The notes under the pieces: model-generated
The model's input: the letters and a program-made list of their open reading frames with translations, nothing else
What the model was told of the DNA's origin: nothing
The model's database searches: none
Program-made: the position numbers and the translations under genes
Assembly (NCBI GenBank): GCA_017305455.1
Contig: JAFKKO010000115.1
Span: 1 to 64,000, forward strand
Length of the DNA stretch: 64,000 nucleotides
Direction: 5' to 3'
Source of the DNA: Hyphomicrobiales bacterium
GTDB taxonomy: Bacteria; Pseudomonadota; Alphaproteobacteria; Rhizobiales; Xanthobacteraceae
Shown here: piece after piece, positions 56,481 through 64,000 of the stretch
How positions within the stretch are numbered: the first letter of the stretch is position 1
Layout of the letters: every line of letters begins with the position of its first letter

Positions 56481-57391
56481 GGCTGTCGCTGCCGACCAAG
56501 CTGCCGGTCCCGCTCCGGCTCTTGAAGGAGCGCTATTTCGGCGAGGCCTCGCGCAATCCGTGGGTCGCGCGCAACAAGCTCGCAGGTCTCATCGCGCGCC
56601 TGCCGCCCGAGGTGGCGGCGATCGTCAGTGACGCCGTCCCGGCCTTGATGGCCTATCAGGACGCCGATCACGCGCTGCTTTATCTCGATCGCATCGGGCG
56701 CTATGCCGGCGGCCGGCTCGATCCGGTGATCTTCGCGGACCTTGCCCGCCGCATGCGGGCGCGGATGCTTTATGAAGACCCGCCGGCCATTGCCCACGAT
56801 CTTTTGATACGCGCGGGCGGAGAGGCGGCGCGGCCCGATCCCTCGCTCGGCGCCACAGTCCGGACCTTCCGCTGGGCGGAGCTTGCGGCGATCCTGCCGG
56901 CGGAGACAGCAACATCACTGATCAGGATGCTCGACCGGCTGCGCTGGTCGGACAAGATCAAGGAGTTGCGCTTCAGCGCGGCGACGCCGGGCGATCTGCG
57001 GTGGTTGCGATTCTGGAGCGCGGTGCGGCAGGCGCGGCCTTACTCCCTGCGTTTTGCGCAGGAGCGGATGTGGGTGGAGCGCTGGCTGCACATGATCGAC
57101 CGCGGCATGGCCAAAGACCCGGCCGCCGCCGCCGCGATTGTCGAGACCGCCGATCTGGTCGAAGGCTACGGCATGCCCTGCAAGGTCGGCCTGATGAAAT
57201 GGAATTGCATCGTCGATACCCTGATCAAGCCGATTTGCGATGGTGCGGTAGCGATTCCAAACCTTGGGGCCGCCGTTCGTCGCGCGCACCGGGTTGCGCG
57301 CGACAATCCTTCGCTCGATGATCTGCGGGGGGAGATCGCGCTGATTATCGCGGACGGCGCAACGGTAGCGCCGGCCGCCGCGCTCCACTAG
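56477..57391 (+). CDS. Protein of unknown function, DUF6537-like
   Basis: This encodes 304 residues, starting at GTG 56477 by a four-base overlap with the cNMP-binding gene. It is soluble and helix-rich. The stretch VPALMAYQDADHALLYLDRI and the C-terminal half (WVERWLHMIDRGMAKDP) resemble the DUF6537 module at the end of indolepyruvate:ferredoxin oxidoreductases, but here it stands alone. The resemblance is from memory of the motif and is tentative. Coupling to the cNMP sensor makes it the likely output partner. Confidence 0.7.
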   Translation: MRLSLPTKLPVPLRLLKERYFGEASRNPWVARNKLAGLIARLPPEVAAIVSDAVPALMAYQDADHALLYLDRIGRYAGGRLDPVIFADLARRMRARMLYEDPPAIAHDLLIRAGGEAARPDPSLGATVRTFRWAELAAILPAETATSLIRMLDRLRWSDKIKELRFSAATPGDLRWLRFWSAVRQARPYSLRFAQERMWVERWLHMIDRGMAKDPAAAAAIVETADLVEGYGMPCKVGLMKWNCIVDTLIKPICDGAVAIPNLGAAVRRAHRVARDNPSLDDLRGEIALIIADGATVAPAAALH

Positions 57392-57443
57392 ATTGCCCGG
57401 CCTGCGACCGATTCATCTCCAGTGAGCAGACGGGATATCGACC

Positions 57444-57952
57444 ATGAGCCGATCACGGCGGGCGCGCCAACTGACCGGACCCATCGCGCTTGCGGCCGGT
57501 GTGGTGCTGCTGTTCGCAGCGCCGCCGCCGCGCAGGGCGCGGAGACCTACAAACTTAGCGACAATCATCGCATCGCTTGCAGCCGGGCGCTGGCGCCGGG
57601 CAAGATGCAGACCATCGGCTGCCGCTCGTATGCTTATGTCATGAACACGGCGACGTCGGAGTTCTATCGTTGCGAGGTTGTGGTCGAGATCACGCGCGAC
57701 AGCCGCGAGCTCAAGAACACCAGCTCCAGCGGACGCTGCGTGTCGCGGGGACGCATGTTTTCGACGGACTCGACCTATGCGTTCGACGCGACGGAAACCG
57801 AACCGCCGAACACCAATGCGTTTTTCGGCGCGGGCGGGATGGCGATCTGGGTGAGCGACACCACGGCGCGGAAAGTGAGAGGCTGCATCGATCTGGCCAC
57901 CGGGATCGGCGACAACGTGCTGCAATGTGTCGATATGCAATTCGACCATTAG
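57444..57952 (+). pseudogene. Exported small protein split by a frameshift
   Basis: The ATG at 57444 opens a signal peptide (LTGPIALAAGVVLLFAAPP) that runs out of frame at a GCC-rich tract (57519-57532). One frame over, the mature protein follows: AAAAQGAETYKLSDNHRIA to MQFDH (stop 57950-57952), with cysteines in RIACSRALAPG, TIGCRSYAYV, YRCEVVVE, SGRCVSRG, GCIDLATG and LQCVDMQ. One added base in the tract would join the halves into a normal signal-peptide cut after AAAAQ. It is either a recent pseudogene, a phase-variable gene or a sequencing error. Confidence 0.6.
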
Positions 57953-58023
57953 AGCGTTTTAGATTTACTCGGAATCGTCATGCGCGGGCATAGCCGTTCG
58001 AAGACGGCGTCGCTTCTGCTCAC

Positions 58024-58179
58024 CTATCTGACGGCATAAAGCACGACGAACAGGCCAATCAAGCCGACCAGCATGATCGCCCAGGTCGAGACCCGCGCCT
58101 GATGGCGGACCACATGGGCCGCCTCGTTCTCGGCGATCCGCTTGTCCTGTGTCTTGAAGCCTGGCTCCTGATCGCTCAC
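58024..58179 (-). CDS. Small single-span membrane protein (51 residues)
   Basis: From GTG 58179, with GGAG five bases before, the frame gives VSDQEPGFKTQDKRIAENEA, a basic middle and a C-terminal span (TWAIMLVGLIGLFVVLYAV). A cytoplasmic head with a C-terminal anchor is implied. No family recognised. It follows two other small genes on the same strand. Confidence 0.55.
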   Translation of the reverse strand: MSDQEPGFKTQDKRIAENEAAHVVRHQARVSTWAIMLVGLIGLFVVLYAVR

Positions 58180-58274
58180 GCCGTCTCCGTTCTGTCATGG
58201 CATCGCCGGTTCAAACGCCATGGCAGCCACGGAGTTCCGGTTGCACCGGAAGCTATTGGCTAAACTTGCTCCGG

Positions 58275-58487
58275 TTAACGGAACTGGGCGCGGCAGGCCG
58301 GGGAGAGCCGCTTGATGTTGTGCTCCATGCAGGCCGTGATCTTTTTGACGTTCGGCACATACTGGCGGCAGAACTTCATGGCGTCGGACCGGCAGGCGCG
58401 GCGCTGCTCCTGCGTCCCGGCGGCATAGGCGGCCGACGAGATTGCAACGAGGATTGCGGCGAACACGGCTAAGCCGGCCTTCTTCAT
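58275..58487 (-). CDS. Small exported cysteine-rich protein
   Basis: This encodes 70 residues: a signal peptide (AVFAAILVAISSAAYA, cut before AGTQ) and a 45-residue mature part with four cysteines in RACRSDAMKFCRQ and ITACMEHNIKRLSPACRAQF, which look like one Cys-rich repeat. AAGGAGATCGTC precedes the ATG. Such proteins are common in rhizobial genomes; function unknown. Confidence 0.75.
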   Translation of the reverse strand: MKKAGLAVFAAILVAISSAAYAAGTQEQRRACRSDAMKFCRQYVPNVKKITACMEHNIKRLSPACRAQFR

Positions 58488-58514
58488 GACGATCTCCTTC
58501 GCGCGAGTGTCCGT

Positions 58515-58859
58515 TCAGTGAGCCGGCATGAGATGCGGCCGGCAGTCATAGGCCGCGCCGCGGACAGGCTCTTCGATATTGTGCCGAAAGAACTGGCCCA
58601 TGGATGGTGCGTCCAGCAGATCCGCGACCGTGTGGTCCGGGATTTCGCAGAACTGATCATAGGTCATGCGATGCCGGATCAGGAGGTATCGTTTTGCCTT
58701 GTCGTAACAGACTCGGTCGATCACGCTGCTGCGCGTGATGTCCTGACAGGCGAACGGCTTCAGATCGACCAGTCCGCGCGCGGCGACGTCCACCATTTCG
58801 CTGTCGGTGTACGAGGCGCCGCCGACCAAAGACGCGAGAACAAGGATCAATTTCAGCAT
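58515..58859 (-). CDS. Exported KTSC-domain protein
   Basis: This encodes 114 residues: a short signal sequence (LKLILVLASLVGGA), then a KTSC-type domain with DRVCYDKAKRYLLIRHRMTY, QFCEIPDHTVADLLDAPSMG and FFRHNIEEPVRGAAY, which is the family's strand-strand-helix order. KTSC units often bind nucleic acid or protein; the exported form is uncharacterised to me. It heads a leftward run of three small genes. Confidence 0.75.
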   Translation of the reverse strand: MLKLILVLASLVGGASYTDSEMVDVAARGLVDLKPFACQDITRSSVIDRVCYDKAKRYLLIRHRMTYDQFCEIPDHTVADLLDAPSMGQFFRHNIEEPVRGAAYDCRPHLMPAH

Positions 58860-59017
58860 CGCAGAGTGTCCGCAAGGAAGCGACGGTTTGGATGATAACC
58901 GGGGATCGCGGGTCTGAAAATGCCGAAATCAGGACGCGGCCATCGCGGGATGGTTCTTGCCGAACCATGCCGGTCACTCTATGGGAGCGATGTCGCATGT
59001 GATCGGAGGAAGCTGTC

Positions 59018-59344
59018 GTGATCTATGAACTGCGCGTCTATTCCTGTTTGCCGGGCCGTTTGCCGAATGTCCTGAAGCGTTTCGAGAGCGTGACATTGGG
59101 ACTATGGGAGAAGCATCAAATCCGTCAGGCGGGTTTCTTCACCACGGTCATCGGCGAGTCCAATCAGGAACTCACCTATCTGCTGGCATGGGAATCGATG
59201 GCCGAGCGCGAGCGCAAGTGGACGGCATTTCAAAACGATCCAGCCTGGCTCGCCGCGCGCGTCGAAACCGAACGCGACGGGCAGTTGATCCAGAACATCC
59301 GAAATCAATTCCTGCAGCCGACGTCGTTCTCGATCGTCAAATAA
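59018..59344 (+). CDS. NIPSNAP family protein
   Basis: This 108-residue alpha/beta-barrel protein starts at GTG 59018 after CGGAGG. The signature IYELRVYSCLPGRLPNVLKR and YLLAWESMAERERKW are those of the NIPSNAP family, ferredoxin-like dimers that act on small organic compounds. No catalytic residue is established. It converges on the TauE/SafE gene. Confidence 0.88.
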   Translation: MIYELRVYSCLPGRLPNVLKRFESVTLGLWEKHQIRQAGFFTTVIGESNQELTYLLAWESMAERERKWTAFQNDPAWLAARVETERDGQLIQNIRNQFLQPTSFSIVK

Positions 59345-59384
59345 CTCAGGTTGTCCTGAGCGCGTGGAGCGCGCATGGCGCGCT

Positions 59385-60149
59385 CTACGCTTGCAACAGG
59401 TCGCTGACGCCCTGCCAGAGCAGACCGAGAGAGATCAGGACCAGCAGGGTATAGGCAATGCGGTAGAACCATGTGGTCGAGGTGTGCCTGACCAGCCAGA
59501 AGCCGATAAAGTTCGATGCGATGGCCAGCGGCAGCAGCGCGAGCGATGTTGTCAGATTGTGCGGACTGAATTGTCCGAGAAGAAAGTAGGGCAGGACTTT
59601 CAGTGCATTGACGATAAAGAAGAAGATCGTCGAGGTCCCGACGAATGTCATTTTCGGCAGCCGCTGGGGCAGGACATAGGCCTGAAAGGCCGGGCCGCCG
59701 CCCTGCACGACGAATGACGTGAACCCCGAGACAGTGCCCCAGAATGCGCCGCGCGCAGCGGTTGCGTTGTAGGAGGCGATGCTGCCGCGTCGGACCCAGG
59801 CGGTGACTGCGAAAGCGAGGCCGATTCCTCCGGCCACGATCCGCACCCCGGCGTCCGAGATATAGGCCGCAAACAGGTATCCGAGACCGACGCCAACCAA
59901 GGCGCCCGGCAGCAGGGCTCTCAGATTTCGCGGACTCCAGTCCTTGCGATAGACGTAAAGCGAGATCAGGTCCTGGCATATCATGATCGGCAGCAGCAGC
60001 GCGGCGGCCGAGAGCGGCGGCAGATAGAGCGCCACCAGCGGCGTCGCGATCGCGCCGAGCCCGCTGAAGCCTCCCTTTGAAAGCCCGAGCGCAATGACGG
60101 CAGGGATGGCGAGCGCATAAAAGGCGGCGTCGAGAATCATCAGGGACAT
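59385..60149 (-). CDS. Sulfite exporter TauE/SafE family permease
   Basis: This 254-residue, eight-span protein starts MSLMILDAAFYALAIPAVIA; ATG 60140 is an alternative. It has the family blocks GLSKGGFSGLGAIATPL near residue 20 and KMTFVGTSTIFFFIVNALK in the second half. Such permeases export sulfite, sulfoacetate or related anions. It is divergent from the SsuB-like ABC gene across about 300 bases. The upstream frame beyond 60149 is not credible. Confidence 0.85.
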   Translation of the reverse strand: MSLMILDAAFYALAIPAVIALGLSKGGFSGLGAIATPLVALYLPPLSAAALLLPIMICQDLISLYVYRKDWSPRNLRALLPGALVGVGLGYLFAAYISDAGVRIVAGGIGLAFAVTAWVRRGSIASYNATAARGAFWGTVSGFTSFVVQGGGPAFQAYVLPQRLPKMTFVGTSTIFFFIVNALKVLPYFLLGQFSPHNLTTSLALLPLAIASNFIGFWLVRHTSTTWFYRIAYTLLVLISLGLLWQGVSDLLQA

Positions 60150-60274
60150 TCGGCGGCCCCGAAAATCGCCGGACAGTGCCGCCATCGGCGTGTCCGTGGC
60201 GAGGTCGTATCGCGTTGCGAAAGAAGCGCGAATGGCATGGGGATTGAAACCGGAAAGTGGCGGGAGTGACCTCA

Positions 60275-60291
60275 GCTTGGATGGTCCAAGC
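60275..60291. promoter_or_regulatory. Candidate operator in the divergent promoter region
   Basis: GCTTGGA-TGG-TCCAAGC is a perfect 7-bp dyad with a 3-base spacer, between the divergent TauE and ABC genes. It has the size of a LysR- or GntR-type site, but no regulator gene is adjacent. Confidence 0.45.
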
Positions 60292-60446
60292 ATGCCGGAG
60301 CACGAGCCGCGACGCCAGTGAGGTGTCCGCAGGCCTCAATGAGCAAAGGGCATGGTCCGATGAGCAATAGACACTGTTAACGCTGTGCGTCGCGGGGAAC
60401 ACTGAAAGGAAGAAACGCGGTCGTAGAATCTGCGAGGGGAGGACGT

Positions 60447-61256
60447 ATGCTGCAGTCCGCGCAGGCTGACGGAGCATCACGGAACGGCAATATCGTCCTG
60501 CGTATTCAGGGGGCGGCGAAGACTTACGCCTCGCTGTCCGGATCCTGTACGGCGCTGCTTCCGGTCACGTCGGACATCCGCGCCGGAGAGTTCGTCAGCC
60601 TTGTCGGCCCCAGCGGCTGCGGCAAGACCACGCTGCTGAAGATGTGCGCGGGCCTGATTGCGCCGAGCGCCGGCAACATCACCTTCGGTGAGACCGGCAA
60701 GAGCATTGCCCCCGGCGAGTTCGGTTTTGTTTTCCAGGCGCCGGCTTTGCTGCCATGGCGCACGATACTGTCCAACGTCGCGTTGCCGGCCGATATCCTG
60801 GGGCTGGACAAGGCTGCCGCGACGGAGCGCGCCCGCGCTCTTTTGGCCACCGTGCGCCTCGCCGGCGTGGAAGAAAAATATCCGAGAGAATTGTCGGGCG
60901 GCATGCAGCAACGCGCCGCCATTGCGCGAGCTCTGCTGCACGATCCGGACATTCTGTTCATGGACGAGCCGTTCGGCGCGCTCGATGCGATGACGCGCGA
61001 GGATCTCAACATGGAGTTGCAGCGGATTTCGCAGAAGCAGCACAAGACGGTGCTGTTCGTCACACACGATATCGAGGAAGCCGTTCTGCTGTCGGATCGC
61101 GTGTTCGCGCTATCGGCGGGGCCGGGGCGGCTGGTCGAGACCATCGATATCACTCTGCCGCGCCCGCGATCGCTGTCGGTGAAAGCAAGTCCCGAATTCG
61201 CTCAGGCGGTCGCGCGGATCCGCGCGCTGCTCAATCGTGAAGAGACGCTGCCATGA
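60447..61256 (+). CDS. ABC transporter ATP-binding protein (SsuB/TauB type)
   Basis: This 269-residue ATPase energises import of an organic solute of the sulfonate/nitrate/taurine class. Walker A is GPSGCGKTTLLK, the Q-loop is VFQAPALLPWR, the signature LSGGMQQRAAIARAL, Walker B DILFMDEPFGALDA and the switch histidine VTHDIEEAV. The ATG follows GGGGAGG at six bases. It overlaps the permease start by four bases. Confidence 0.93.
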   Translation: MLQSAQADGASRNGNIVLRIQGAAKTYASLSGSCTALLPVTSDIRAGEFVSLVGPSGCGKTTLLKMCAGLIAPSAGNITFGETGKSIAPGEFGFVFQAPALLPWRTILSNVALPADILGLDKAAATERARALLATVRLAGVEEKYPRELSGGMQQRAAIARALLHDPDILFMDEPFGALDAMTREDLNMELQRISQKQHKTVLFVTHDIEEAVLLSDRVFALSAGPGRLVETIDITLPRPRSLSVKASPEFAQAVARIRALLNREETLP

Positions 61257-62083
61257 CCGCTCCGGATTCCAGGGCATCCGCGCCGCGGGGCAATTCATCG
61301 CCTGCATTCTTGCGTTTTCCGCTTGAACTGTCGCTGTCGGCTCTCATCGCCGTGGCGCTGGTCGTCGCCGCCGAAATCGCCGCACGCAACAACTGGGTCA
61401 CGCCGCTGGTGCTGCCGGCGCCGAGCCAGATCTGGGCCGCGCTGACCGACGGCTTTGCATCCGGCATCTATGTTGAGAACACCCTCTCGACGCTGTGGTC
61501 CGTGGTGGTGGGATTTGTGCTGGGCGCCGTCGTTGCCGTGGTGCTGGCCGGAATTCTGTCAAGCCTGCCGTTCCTCGAGAAGGTGATCACGCCCTTCATC
61601 GTTGCATTCCAGAGCATGCCGAAAGTCGCGATCGCGCCTCTCATCATCATCTGGTTCGGTTTTGGCGATGTGTCGAAGATCGTGATCGTCCTGACGGTCT
61701 GCTTCTTTCCGATCCTGATCAATGCGCTGCACGGCCTGAAGGTGCGCGACCGCGATCACTACGAGCTGTTCAAATCGCTCGGCGCCACGCGCTGGCAGAT
61801 GTTCTACCGGCTCCGCTTGCCGCATGCCGTGCCCTACATCTTCGCCGGCCTGCATATCGGCGTGATCTTCGCGCTGATCGGAACCGTCGTCGCCGAATTT
61901 GTCGGAAGCAATACCGGCGTCGGCTATCTGATGCTGCAGGCGAAGGCGACCTTCGACACGCCGGCGGTCTATGCCTGTCTCTTCATTCTGATGCTGCTGG
62001 GCATGCTGCTCCATTTCGTCATGGTCCAGATTGAAACCCGCGTCGCGTTCTGGGCCAACGACATCACGCAAGCCAACGGATGA
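61253..62083 (+). CDS. ABC transporter permease (SsuC/TauC type)
   Basis: This 276-residue protein has six spans and the BPD_transp_1 coupling loop (LPHAVPYIFAGLHIGVIFAL, preceded by KSLGATRWQMFYRL). It pairs with the ATPase just upstream (ATGA overlap) and with the binding protein that starts 29 bases later. Confidence 0.93.
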   Translation: MTAPDSRASAPRGNSSPAFLRFPLELSLSALIAVALVVAAEIAARNNWVTPLVLPAPSQIWAALTDGFASGIYVENTLSTLWSVVVGFVLGAVVAVVLAGILSSLPFLEKVITPFIVAFQSMPKVAIAPLIIIWFGFGDVSKIVIVLTVCFFPILINALHGLKVRDRDHYELFKSLGATRWQMFYRLRLPHAVPYIFAGLHIGVIFALIGTVVAEFVGSNTGVGYLMLQAKATFDTPAVYACLFILMLLGMLLHFVMVQIETRVAFWANDITQANG

Positions 62084-62112
62084 TCCAACGTTAAACCACG
62101 GAGGAACAAGAC

Positions 62113-63201
62113 ATGAGCACAAACGGTATATCGAGGCGACACGCCTTGTTGATGTCTCTGGGCGCCACGATATTCGGCCAGGCCACCTTCGCCCAAGCCC
62201 AGACCCGCAAGAAGATCGTTCTCGGCTCGGCAACGGTCACCACTACGCCGCTTGGCTGCACCTACAGCTCGATCCCGATGGAGTTGTACTGGAAGCAGGA
62301 CGGCCTCGATGTCGAGTATGTGGGCCTCGCCGGCGCCAATGCCGCGCTGCAGGCGTTGATGGCTGGAACGGTCGATTTTGTTCCGGGCACCAATTCCGCG
62401 CTGTTCTCGATGTACCAGAAGGTCCCCGACGCGCAGATCAAGGCGTTCTTTACCCACACGACGGCGTTTAATGCGACGCCGGTGGTGTTGAAGGACAGCC
62501 CGCTCAAGACCATCCGAGATCTTGAAGGCAAGAATGTCGGCCTGCAAAGTCTCGCCAACAGCCAGCTTCCTGTCGTTCGGGCGCTGATGAAGATGGCCGG
62601 CGGCGATCCGGCGGCGATCAAGTTCACCGCCGTGGGCGAGGGGCCCGAGGCGGCCCATGCGCTGAGCGAGAAACGCGTTGACGCCATCGCGCTGTTCGAC
62701 GGCCTGCATGCCTCGATCGAAGCTTCCGGCGTGCCGCTGCGCGAACTGACGAGCGACGCGCTGGATCGCAGCAAGCTTGGTTTCAACGCTGCCCTGTGGG
62801 CCCGCGCGGACTATCTGAAGGAGAACCGGGCGGATGTCATCAAGCTCGCGCGTGGTGTCGCCAAGGGCGTCGAGTTTGCGAAGGCCAATCCGGAAGCCGC
62901 GGTGCGGATTCACTGGAAGGTGTTTCCGGCCACCAAGCGGCGCGGTGTCGATGACAAGGAGGCGATGCGCCACGGCCTGATGAACCTCAACGCACGCCTG
63001 AAGAACATCGACATCATCGACGGCCTGTGCGGCAATTCGACGCCCGAGCAGATCAAGGGCTACATGAATCTGATGGTGTCGGGCGGCATCCTCAAGGAGC
63101 CCCTGCCGCTCGATAAATTCTGGGACCCGAGCCTGCTCAAGGAGATCAACGATTTCGATCACGAGGCCGTTCGCCAGCAGGCGCGAAACTACAAGGAATA
63201 G
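62113..63201 (+). CDS. ABC transporter substrate-binding protein (NMT1/SsuA type), Tat exported
   Basis: This 362-residue protein has a twin-arginine signal (ISRRHALLMSLGATIFG, cut after QAQ). The mature part follows the NMT1/SsuA fold: IPMELYWKQDGLDVEYVGLAG, the lobe-binding VDFVPGTNSALFSMY, and ALWARADYLKENRADVIKLA. Tat export suggests folding before export, or binding of a cofactor-like ligand. The ligand is unknown; the next gene, a racemase-family protein, hints at a ring amide or amino-acid relative. Confidence 0.9.
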   Translation: MSTNGISRRHALLMSLGATIFGQATFAQAQTRKKIVLGSATVTTTPLGCTYSSIPMELYWKQDGLDVEYVGLAGANAALQALMAGTVDFVPGTNSALFSMYQKVPDAQIKAFFTHTTAFNATPVVLKDSPLKTIRDLEGKNVGLQSLANSQLPVVRALMKMAGGDPAAIKFTAVGEGPEAAHALSEKRVDAIALFDGLHASIEASGVPLRELTSDALDRSKLGFNAALWARADYLKENRADVIKLARGVAKGVEFAKANPEAAVRIHWKVFPATKRRGVDDKEAMRHGLMNLNARLKNIDIIDGLCGNSTPEQIKGYMNLMVSGGILKEPLPLDKFWDPSLLKEINDFDHEAVRQQARNYKE

Positions 63202-63248
63202 GCATTCCGGACCGGCCGGTTTCCGGTTGATCGATACGGAGGGTGAAG

Positions 63249-64000
63249 GTGAGAATTTGGTTCCAGTTATTGTCGTCGGAGACCGGTCTGAAGCGGTTCA
63301 TCGCGGCAACCCAGAAGCTTGTCGATCGAGGCCTGTCTCCCGGCTCCGCCGTCGAGGTTCGCGGCACGACCCAGGGCGTGCTCGGCGATCAGTATCGATT
63401 GTTCTGGCACTATGACACGCGCGAAGTGCTCGATAATGCGCTGCGGATTCGCAAGGATGGCAATTACGATGCGTTCGTGATCGCCAATTCGCTCGACCCG
63501 GGTCTGGTCGAATTGCGCGAGATCATGAACATTCCCGTGCTGTCGTTCATGGAGGTGAACTGCTTCACCGCCTGCACCATGGGCGAACGGTTCGGCGTCA
63601 TCGTGCCGAACCGGAAGTTCGTCGCGCGCTACCGGGAAATCGTGCTGTCCTACGGCCTGCGCGATCGCCTGGCCGCGGTCGAGCCGATCGAGTTCGACGA
63701 CGTCCGTTCGATGGAGGAAATCTTCAAGGACGAGAAGGTCGCCGAAGCGATGGAATATCAGGTCATCGCGGCGATACGCCGGGCGGTCGCCAAGGGGGCG
63801 GAGGTGGTGTTCTGCGCTGGACCTCCGGCGACCATGATGGCGGCACGCGGCCGCTTCGAGATCGACGGCGTGCCGATTCTGGATGCGTACACGCTGCTGG
63901 CCAAGACCGGCGAACTGATGGCTTCGATGCACAAGCTCACCGGCATCTGCGTCAGCCGTCATCTGCTTTATGAAGCGCCGCCCCATGATCTCGTTCAGAA
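63249..64000 (+). CDS. Asp/Glu/hydantoin racemase family protein (3' end outside window)
   Basis: The frame from GTG 63249, six bases after GGAGG, runs open to the window end. It reads VRIWFQLLSSETGLKRFIAA, then DAFVIANSLDPGLVELREIM, PVLSFMEVNCFTACTMGERFGV and GAEVVFCAGPPATMM, the order of the Asp/Glu/hydantoin racemase superfamily. The first catalytic cysteine, usual just before DPGL, is Asn-Ser here, and the second sits in VVFCAGPP instead of a GC(T/A)G motif. It may be a racemase with changed chemistry, or a lyase/isomerase such as a maleate isomerase relative. It follows the ABC importer by 47 bases. Confidence 0.8.
   Translation, partial: MRIWFQLLSSETGLKRFIAATQKLVDRGLSPGSAVEVRGTTQGVLGDQYRLFWHYDTREVLDNALRIRKDGNYDAFVIANSLDPGLVELREIMNIPVLSFMEVNCFTACTMGERFGVIVPNRKFVARYREIVLSYGLRDRLAAVEPIEFDDVRSMEEIFKDEKVAEAMEYQVIAAIRRAVAKGAEVVFCAGPPATMMAARGRFEIDGVPILDAYTLLAKTGELMASMHKLTGICVSRHLLYEAPPHDLVQ

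Overview
The window reads as chromosome of a high-GC alphaproteobacterium, most likely family Nitrobacteraceae (Bradyrhizobium, Afipia, Rhodopseudomonas and relatives). This rests on family content, not a database search: a Bradyrhizobium-type beta-1,3/1,6-glucan locus (NdvB/NdvC-like), phosphatidylcholine synthase, an IalB protein, recG divergent from sdhE-mfd, an Omp25-like barrel, and palindromic intergenic repeats of the kind common in this group. There is no phage, transposase, rRNA or CRISPR, and only one RNA gene, tRNA-Lys(UUU).

Layout. 1-9.2 kb is housekeeping: gyrA (5' end missing), coaD, two cyclophilins around a TonB-like secreted protein, the overlapping queuosine pair queA-tgt, a zinc-ribbon protein, cysK and a BrnA-like small protein. 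9.8-11.4 kb is a low-GC insert that starts in tRNA-Lys and ends at a copy of the tRNA 3' end; it carries an Omp25-like porin. 11.4-16.6 kb holds two OxlT-type MFS transporters around a polytopic membrane protein. 16.8-22.4 kb is the glucan locus. 22.6-28.7 kb has a coiled-coil membrane protein, glmU-glmS for UDP-GlcNAc supply, and membrane proteins. 28.9-35 kb is recG, sdhE and mfd.

35.2-42.9 kb contains a PRC-barrel protein, a degenerate GGDEF protein, a YejA-like binding protein coupled to a degenerate adenylating enzyme, IalB, HspQ and an AEC transporter. 42.9-48.3 kb has a UbiH-type hydroxylase, pcs-terC, a quinone oxidoreductase and rimO. 48.7-52.1 kb has small proteins, pxpBC and RraA. 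52.3-57.4 kb looks like a cAMP module: a CHASE2 adenylate cyclase, an MBL hydrolase, a membrane cAMP-binding protein of Popeye-like layout, and a coupled protein of unknown role. 57.4-59.3 kb is a run of small secreted or membrane genes, one with an apparent frameshift. 59.4-64 kb has a TauE/SafE permease, an SsuBCA-like importer, and an Asp/Glu/hydantoin-racemase-family gene cut by the window end.

Most notable: loss of all four zinc ligands in Tgt; probable ATT start codons in two genes, one behind a near-perfect Shine-Dalgarno; the cAMP maker/reader cluster; the tRNA-Lys mini-island; and an adenylate-forming enzyme without its ATP-binding signature. No recognisable DNA-binding transcription regulator is encoded in the window apart from HspQ and the BrnA-like protein, so control of these genes must come from elsewhere.
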